Assembly (NCBI GenBank): GCA_903873955.1
Contig: CAIQQL010000142.1
Span: 1-39,694 of the forward strand
Direction of reading: 5' to 3'
Origin: an uncultured archaeon
GTDB lineage: Archaea > Nanobdellota > Nanobdellia > Pacearchaeales > GW2011-AR1
Length of the DNA: 39,694 bases
A model generated the notes under the pieces. It was not told the DNA's origin. It saw only the letters and a list, made by a program, of their open reading frames with translations, and searched no databases. Below are positions 35,703 to 39,694 of this stretch, piece after piece; position 1 is the stretch's first letter, and each line of letters starts with the position of its first letter. The translations under genes were made by a program, and so were the position numbers.

Positions 35703-36485
35703 ATGTTTCATCATATCCTATTGGTCCATAGTGAGAAGCTATCCAAAAAGCACCTGTCTACCGTCGAGAAAGTGAAAATGATGGTCCAGGACAGGTTATT
35801 GAGGTCAATAAGCTTGCGTGAGGTTTCAAAAGAACATTTGCGCGGGGCGGATTTGATAATCACTCTGGGAGGAGATGGGACTTTCATAAAATCATCCAGT
35901 TTGATAACTGATAACACCCCAATTCTGGGAATCAACTCTGAGCCGGAGACCAGTGAAGGTATGCTTACCAGCATCCTTGATCATGAGTTGGAAACTCTTG
36001 GATTGATTTTGAGAGGAAAATATACTCCTTTGGAGCGGGAGCGTGCTCGCATAAAATATAATGGCACTTTCCTTCCTGAACTTGCTTTAAATGAGGTGTA
36101 TATAGGTACGGATAGTCAATTCCATACTTCAAGGTATAGCCTTACCTGGAAAGGAAAGAAGGAAGAACAAAGAAGTTCAGGCGTGCTTGTGGTTACTTGT
36201 TCTGGATCGCATGCCTGGTACAAATCTGCAGGAGGCATTCCTTTTTCAGCAACCAACAAACTTTCTTTTCTTGTTCGAGAGCCCTACAGCGGTAAAAGGG
36301 TCTTTCGACCTAACCTCTTGCAAGGGGAGATCCACGGGGAGGAAGTTATTTCGATAGAATCTCGTAGACTTGATGGAGGTATTTTGGCTATTGATGCCCT
36401 GAAGACTTATCCTTTTAATATTGGCGATCATGTAGAAGTATCTTTGTCAAATAACCCTCTTAAAGTGCTTACGCGGGCTGTATAG
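35703..36485 (+). CDS. nadK: NAD kinase (ATP-NAD kinase family)
   Basis: LIITLGGDGTFIKSSSLI, ILGINSEPETSEG, SGVLVVTCSGSHAWYKSAGG. Confidence 0.88.
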   Translation: MFHHILLVHSEKLSKKHLSTVEKVKMMVQDRLLRSISLREVSKEHLRGADLIITLGGDGTFIKSSSLITDNTPILGINSEPETSEGMLTSILDHELETLGLILRGKYTPLERERARIKYNGTFLPELALNEVYIGTDSQFHTSRYSLTWKGKKEEQRSSGVLVVTCSGSHAWYKSAGGIPFSATNKLSFLVREPYSGKRVFRPNLLQGEIHGEEVISIESRRLDGGILAIDALKTYPFNIGDHVEVSLSNNPLKVLTRAV

Positions 36486-36573
36486 TCTGTTTTAGAATCT
36501 CTCCGATATAGCTGCGCATTTAAGGTACGCGAGATGAGGAATCCAAAGGTTTAAATGCCCTCATTTTGTTCTT

Positions 36574-36632
36574 TAATAAAGCATTGGAGAGACGATCCAA
36601 GTTCACAAACCCACTTTCCAATGCTTTTCTTT
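36574..36632 (+). ncRNA. Candidate small hairpin RNA with its own TATA-like element and T-tract
   Basis: AAAGCATTGGAGAG (36578-36591) / CTTTCCAATGCTTT (36614-36627), 13 of 14 pairs plus one mismatch, then TCTTTTT; TTTAAAT at ~36550, about 25 nt upstream. Confidence 0.35.
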
Positions 36633-36652
36633 TTACCTCATTTTCCCAAAGT

Positions 36653-36886
36653 TTAGGAGTTGGTTTTAATAATCTCCTTCAAGGCGCTGAACGCTTTCGG
36701 AACATCCGATTCCTTGATTATGATATCAAGCTCATTGAGTGTGGATACAATTTATGTGATGGGTATCTGTTCCCGGGTGAAGCCGCGGGTAATGATAAAA
36801 AAATATCCTGCATCTTCAATCGCTCCAGCAGGAATCGTCGTGCTGATTGCAGCAATGTTATCGATAAGAAAATCTATATAAAGCTG
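36653..36886 (-). pseudogene. Remnant of a small ACT-domain (aspartokinase-type ACT-like) gene: in-frame stop and missing N-terminus
   Basis: Manual translation on the minus strand: QLYIDFLIDNIAAISTTIPAGAIEDAGYFFIITRGFTREQIPIT*IVSTLNELDIIIKESDVPKAFSALKEIIKTNS*; internal TAA at 36752-36754. Confidence 0.5.
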
Positions 36887-36907
36887 GCATTTTTTTAACC
36901 TAGGAGT

Positions 36908-37537
36908 ATGGTTTCTCAAGAAGAGCTTTGGAATGAAGAATATGCTCATGCAAAGATTAAATGGAACAAGGAGACTAAAAACCTCCCTCCAAAACTTAAA
37001 GACAAAGTCGTACTGGAACTGGGAGTAGGTAATGGAAAAACTTTGCTTTCAATCCTCAAGCAAAAACCTAAACGTGTCATTGCTGTAGATTTTTCTCAAG
37101 ATGCGATAAACTCTTGCAAGGACCTCTTTGAGAAGCATACGAATGTATTTCTCATCAAAGCAGATGCGCTCAATTTGCCTTTGGGCGAACAAGAGTTTGA
37201 TGTGGTCGTATGCTATTATCTTCTGAATAACCTGCTTTTTGCTGAGCGCGACCGCGCGGTCAATGAAATTTTTAGTGTGCTAAAACCAAAAGGGATGGTG
37301 CTTTTTGAAGATTTTGCAGTAGGGGATATGAGGGAGACAGGTCAGCAGCCTTTTTCAAAGGAAAAGCATACAACCGTGAAGACAAATGGGTTTTTGTGCC
37401 ATTATTTTGATCAAGAAGAGGTCAAGGGTCTGTTCAAAGGGTTTACTCCTCTGGAACTAGAACTTAAAGTTACAACCCCTATTCATAACAAACCTCAGCT
37501 CACCCGCAAAGTCATTTGTGCCGTCTTTGAAAAATAG
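36908..37537 (+). CDS. Class I SAM-dependent methyltransferase
   Basis: VVLELGVGNGKTLLSIL, VIAVDFSQDAI, ADALNLPLGEQEFDVVVCYYLLNNL, LKPKGMVLFED. Confidence 0.88.
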   Translation: MVSQEELWNEEYAHAKIKWNKETKNLPPKLKDKVVLELGVGNGKTLLSILKQKPKRVIAVDFSQDAINSCKDLFEKHTNVFLIKADALNLPLGEQEFDVVVCYYLLNNLLFAERDRAVNEIFSVLKPKGMVLFEDFAVGDMRETGQQPFSKEKHTTVKTNGFLCHYFDQEEVKGLFKGFTPLELELKVTTPIHNKPQLTRKVICAVFEK

Positions 37538-37976
37538 TAAGTGGTCGAAGCTTATGGTGCTTTAAATCAAAATACCATCGTTGAGCCTGGGAAGAGAAGC
37601 CGCTCTCTAAGCGAGTAGGTTTTGCTTCGCATTCAAAAAAGTAAAGAAGGTCATAAAATTCGGGTTTTCCTTCGTCATCCAGCCCTCTGTTTCTTTGCTC
37701 TTCCAGACATCTTGGACTTTGATCAAAAGTATATGGTCGACAGGTGATGGCCTTGCTCAGTTCCCCGCGATGGATGGTGTAAACCTTGCCTTCCAGCTCC
37801 ACTTGTGAACCATAAGGGATCCAGACAATCCCTCTGGTTTCTGGATTAAGAAAAGCAGCAAAAATATCAATACTTTTTGGAGATAATCGAGAATGGACCC
37901 GAGTGATGGTATAGTTGGTGCCTATCTTACCTGCTTCAGTACAGTCCCTGTGTTCATATTGTCTATACTCATTCAT
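37512..37976 (-). CDS. Hypothetical protein, tail-to-tail overlap with the methyltransferase
   Basis: 154-aa ORF of globular composition (VWIPYGSQVELEGKVYTIHRGELSKAITCRPYTFDQSPRC...); 26-nt overlap with the convergent gene. Confidence 0.55.
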   Translation of the reverse strand: MNEYRQYEHRDCTEAGKIGTNYTITRVHSRLSPKSIDIFAAFLNPETRGIVWIPYGSQVELEGKVYTIHRGELSKAITCRPYTFDQSPRCLEEQRNRGLDDEGKPEFYDLLYFFECEAKPTRLESGFSSQAQRWYFDLKHHKLRPLTIFQRRHK

Positions 37977-38119
37977 GGAATTTGCTTCCTTTTTTTAGAT
38001 CAGGATATGGTTCTGGCAAGAGAGAATTTAGGACAGTGCAATGTGAAAAGAATAAACGAGCTAAAAAAGATTTTGTATCGCGCATAATAATAAAAACTTC
38101 GTTCATTTATAAAATTTTC

Positions 38120-38779
38120 TTAAGTGCAATATACTCTTTCTATGTTTTCCTTCATTGGAACGTTCTTCAGATGTGAGCAATCTCCTATTCGGATAACCTT
38201 CCATAGGGGAGGGCCATAGACAATCTCAGTGATCGCGGTATTAGTGATGTCAAGTTCATAAGCTTCTTTCGGGCTAATGTGCAGGAGATTTTTTAGAAGG
38301 CATTTTGTGGCATATGCGTGGGTAAAAGCGATTATCCTATCTGAAGGTCTATGGTTTTTTACGACTTCTTCTAAAAAACGGAGCATCCTACCTTCCACTT
38401 CACAGGGAGATTCTCCTCCTGGTGCTTTGAAATGCCAGAGGTCTGCGTTGATTTGTGCCAAGATTTCCGATGTATACGTATCAACTCTTTTTTCCCCAAT
38501 CCACGCTCCTTGGAAGATCTCCCCTAGCAAGGGAGTGATCTTGATATTTTCAAGGATGGCTGCGGGGAGCACGTGTTGTGCCGTTTGCCAGGTACGCAGT
38601 GCCTGAGAAGAATATGCTGCATCAAATAACCCTTCTTCCTTTTTTAGTCTTTCTTCAAGGAGCTGTGACTGATAATGGCCCAGGTCTGTCAAAGGAGGAG
38701 TGTTATCGCCACCAGAGATGATTTGGGGAGAGAGTTGGGCCCTGCTTTGGGCATGTCTAATGAGCAGAAGCGAGAGCAT
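38120..38779 (-). CDS. Histidine phosphatase (phosphoglycerate mutase-like) family protein
   Basis: LLLIRHAQSRAQL, YSSQALRTWQTA, IIAFTHAYATKCLL; start MLSLLLIRHAQ at 38779 is preferred. Confidence 0.85.
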   Translation of the reverse strand: MLSLLLIRHAQSRAQLSPQIISGGDNTPPLTDLGHYQSQLLEERLKKEEGLFDAAYSSQALRTWQTAQHVLPAAILENIKITPLLGEIFQGAWIGEKRVDTYTSEILAQINADLWHFKAPGGESPCEVEGRMLRFLEEVVKNHRPSDRIIAFTHAYATKCLLKNLLHISPKEAYELDITNTAITEIVYGPPLWKVIRIGDCSHLKNVPMKENIERVYCT

Positions 38780-39623
38780 ACTTCTCCCTCTCTTGAAAAA
38801 AAGATTCCGCGTCTTCAAAGTAGTTTTCTCCTCTCCCTAAAAGTTGTCTGGAGAATGCAGGGCCATGGAAATCAGAGCCGTATGTGACCCTTAGCCCCTT
38901 TTCTCGTGCATAGTCTATGAACGGGATGTTTTTTTCTGCAAAATTAGGCTGGACTTCAAGGCCGTCAAGGCCTTCTTCAAGCAGCATATCTAATGCTTTC
39001 ATGGATTTTACATCCTTGAATGGATGGGCGATGATTGCTCTTCCTCCAGCAGCATGGATCTGTTCTATCGCTTCACTGGCTTCAATGAAATATTTTTCTT
39101 CTACGTTGCCTGCAATGCTTTGCTTTCCGAAGTAGTGAGCAAATAACCCGGTAATCGATTCGTTCTGATGTCGCGATTGTAAGTAGGCAGCACAGGCTTT
39201 GTCCTGCAGCATGGTCATGAAAATATTGTACTTTCCTAGTCTTGATTCAGGAAAAGCATGTTCAAGTTTGGCGAGGTTGATAGGGACCCCTTGGGCTTGT
39301 AAAAGAGTGATGCGCTGTTCGCATACTTTTCTCTGGATATCCTGCACATGCTCAAGAAAATCCTGGAATCCTTGATTATAGGGGTCAACATGCAACCCTA
39401 GGATATGGTAATGGAGAGTGCTTATTTCTACGCCTGGGACAAGTTCAATATTCCATTTCACTGCCTCGTCTTTGGCTGCAAAATATCCTTTCAGGGTGTC
39501 ATGGTCAGTGATGGCCATGGAGTCTATCCCTTTGAGCTTGACCGCTGCTACAAGCGTTCGCGGATCGCTTGTCCCGTCTGAGAAGTTGGTGTGCAGGTGC
39601 CAGTCGATGTATGTTGTGTTCAT
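38757..39623 (-). CDS. PHP-domain metal-dependent phosphoesterase
   Basis: IDWHLHTNFSDGTSDPRTLVAAVKLKGIDSMAITDHDTLKGY; LVPGVEIST; AIIAHPF; YGSDFHG. Confidence 0.92.
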   Translation of the reverse strand: MNTTYIDWHLHTNFSDGTSDPRTLVAAVKLKGIDSMAITDHDTLKGYFAAKDEAVKWNIELVPGVEISTLHYHILGLHVDPYNQGFQDFLEHVQDIQRKVCEQRITLLQAQGVPINLAKLEHAFPESRLGKYNIFMTMLQDKACAAYLQSRHQNESITGLFAHYFGKQSIAGNVEEKYFIEASEAIEQIHAAGGRAIIAHPFKDVKSMKALDMLLEEGLDGLEVQPNFAEKNIPFIDYAREKGLRVTYGSDFHGPAFSRQLLGRGENYFEDAESFFQEREKYALASAH

Positions 39624-39694
39624 CTTAATAATATGGGGCTAAGGAAAACTTTATATATTCTCGATATAATTTATATAAATAATATAAAATGAAA

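Noticed and set aside
36566-36898. 110-aa plus-strand ORF between NAD kinase and the methyltransferase
   Set aside because: Low-quality translation that runs through the hairpin and antisense to the ACT-like remnant; the minus-strand reading is more protein-like.
1-39694. CRISPR arrays, IS elements/transposases, rRNA or tRNA genes
   Set aside because: No regularly spaced repeats, transposase-like ORFs, rRNA-like sequence or cloverleaf/T-loop signatures seen on either strand; short tRNAs with introns cannot be excluded without tRNAscan-SE.
39670-39694. Possible start of a plus-strand gene (ATGAAA at 39689) after TTATATAAAT
   Set aside because: Only two codons lie within the window; insufficient evidence for a feature.

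Overview
Gene-dense archaeal window, probably DPANN/Woesearchaeota-like by gene content. Evidence for archaea: TATA boxes about 26 nt upstream of many start codons (leaderless genes), T-rich downstream tracts, and an archaeal-type repertoire. Left to right it contains: a truncated DUF2892-like membrane protein; a bacterial-type tRNA-guanine transglycosylase; a COG1361-type surface protein, a CWB2-like surface protein and an MsbA-type ABC exporter; a deoxyribosyltransferase-like and a nucleotidyltransferase-fold gene; a giant 3787-aa secreted multidomain surface protein; a 449-aa membrane-anchored surface protein; three tandem secreted paralogs (~215-228 aa); the AMMECR1/radical-SAM/MEMO trio; a KsgA-like methyltransferase; a thioredoxin-HTH-short G6PDH operon; a winged-helix plus 7TM-like gene pair; a MacB-type ABC operon; a COG1361-HlyD-MFS operon; NAD kinase; an apparent ACT-domain pseudogene; a candidate small hairpin RNA; a methyltransferase; a histidine phosphatase; and a PHP phosphoesterase. 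The most interesting candidate system is the divergent surface locus at about 7.26-22.5 kb. By eye, one uncharacterised ~170-aa extracellular domain recurs in all three tandem secreted proteins, in the ectodomain of the 449-aa membrane protein and at the C-terminus of the giant protein. The tandem genes have near-identical strong Shine-Dalgarno/promoter units, which suggests an abundant, multi-component cell-surface assembly. A second theme is three COG1361-like membrane-anchored proteins, each beside a different exporter class. All homology statements are motif recognition by eye; no searches were run.
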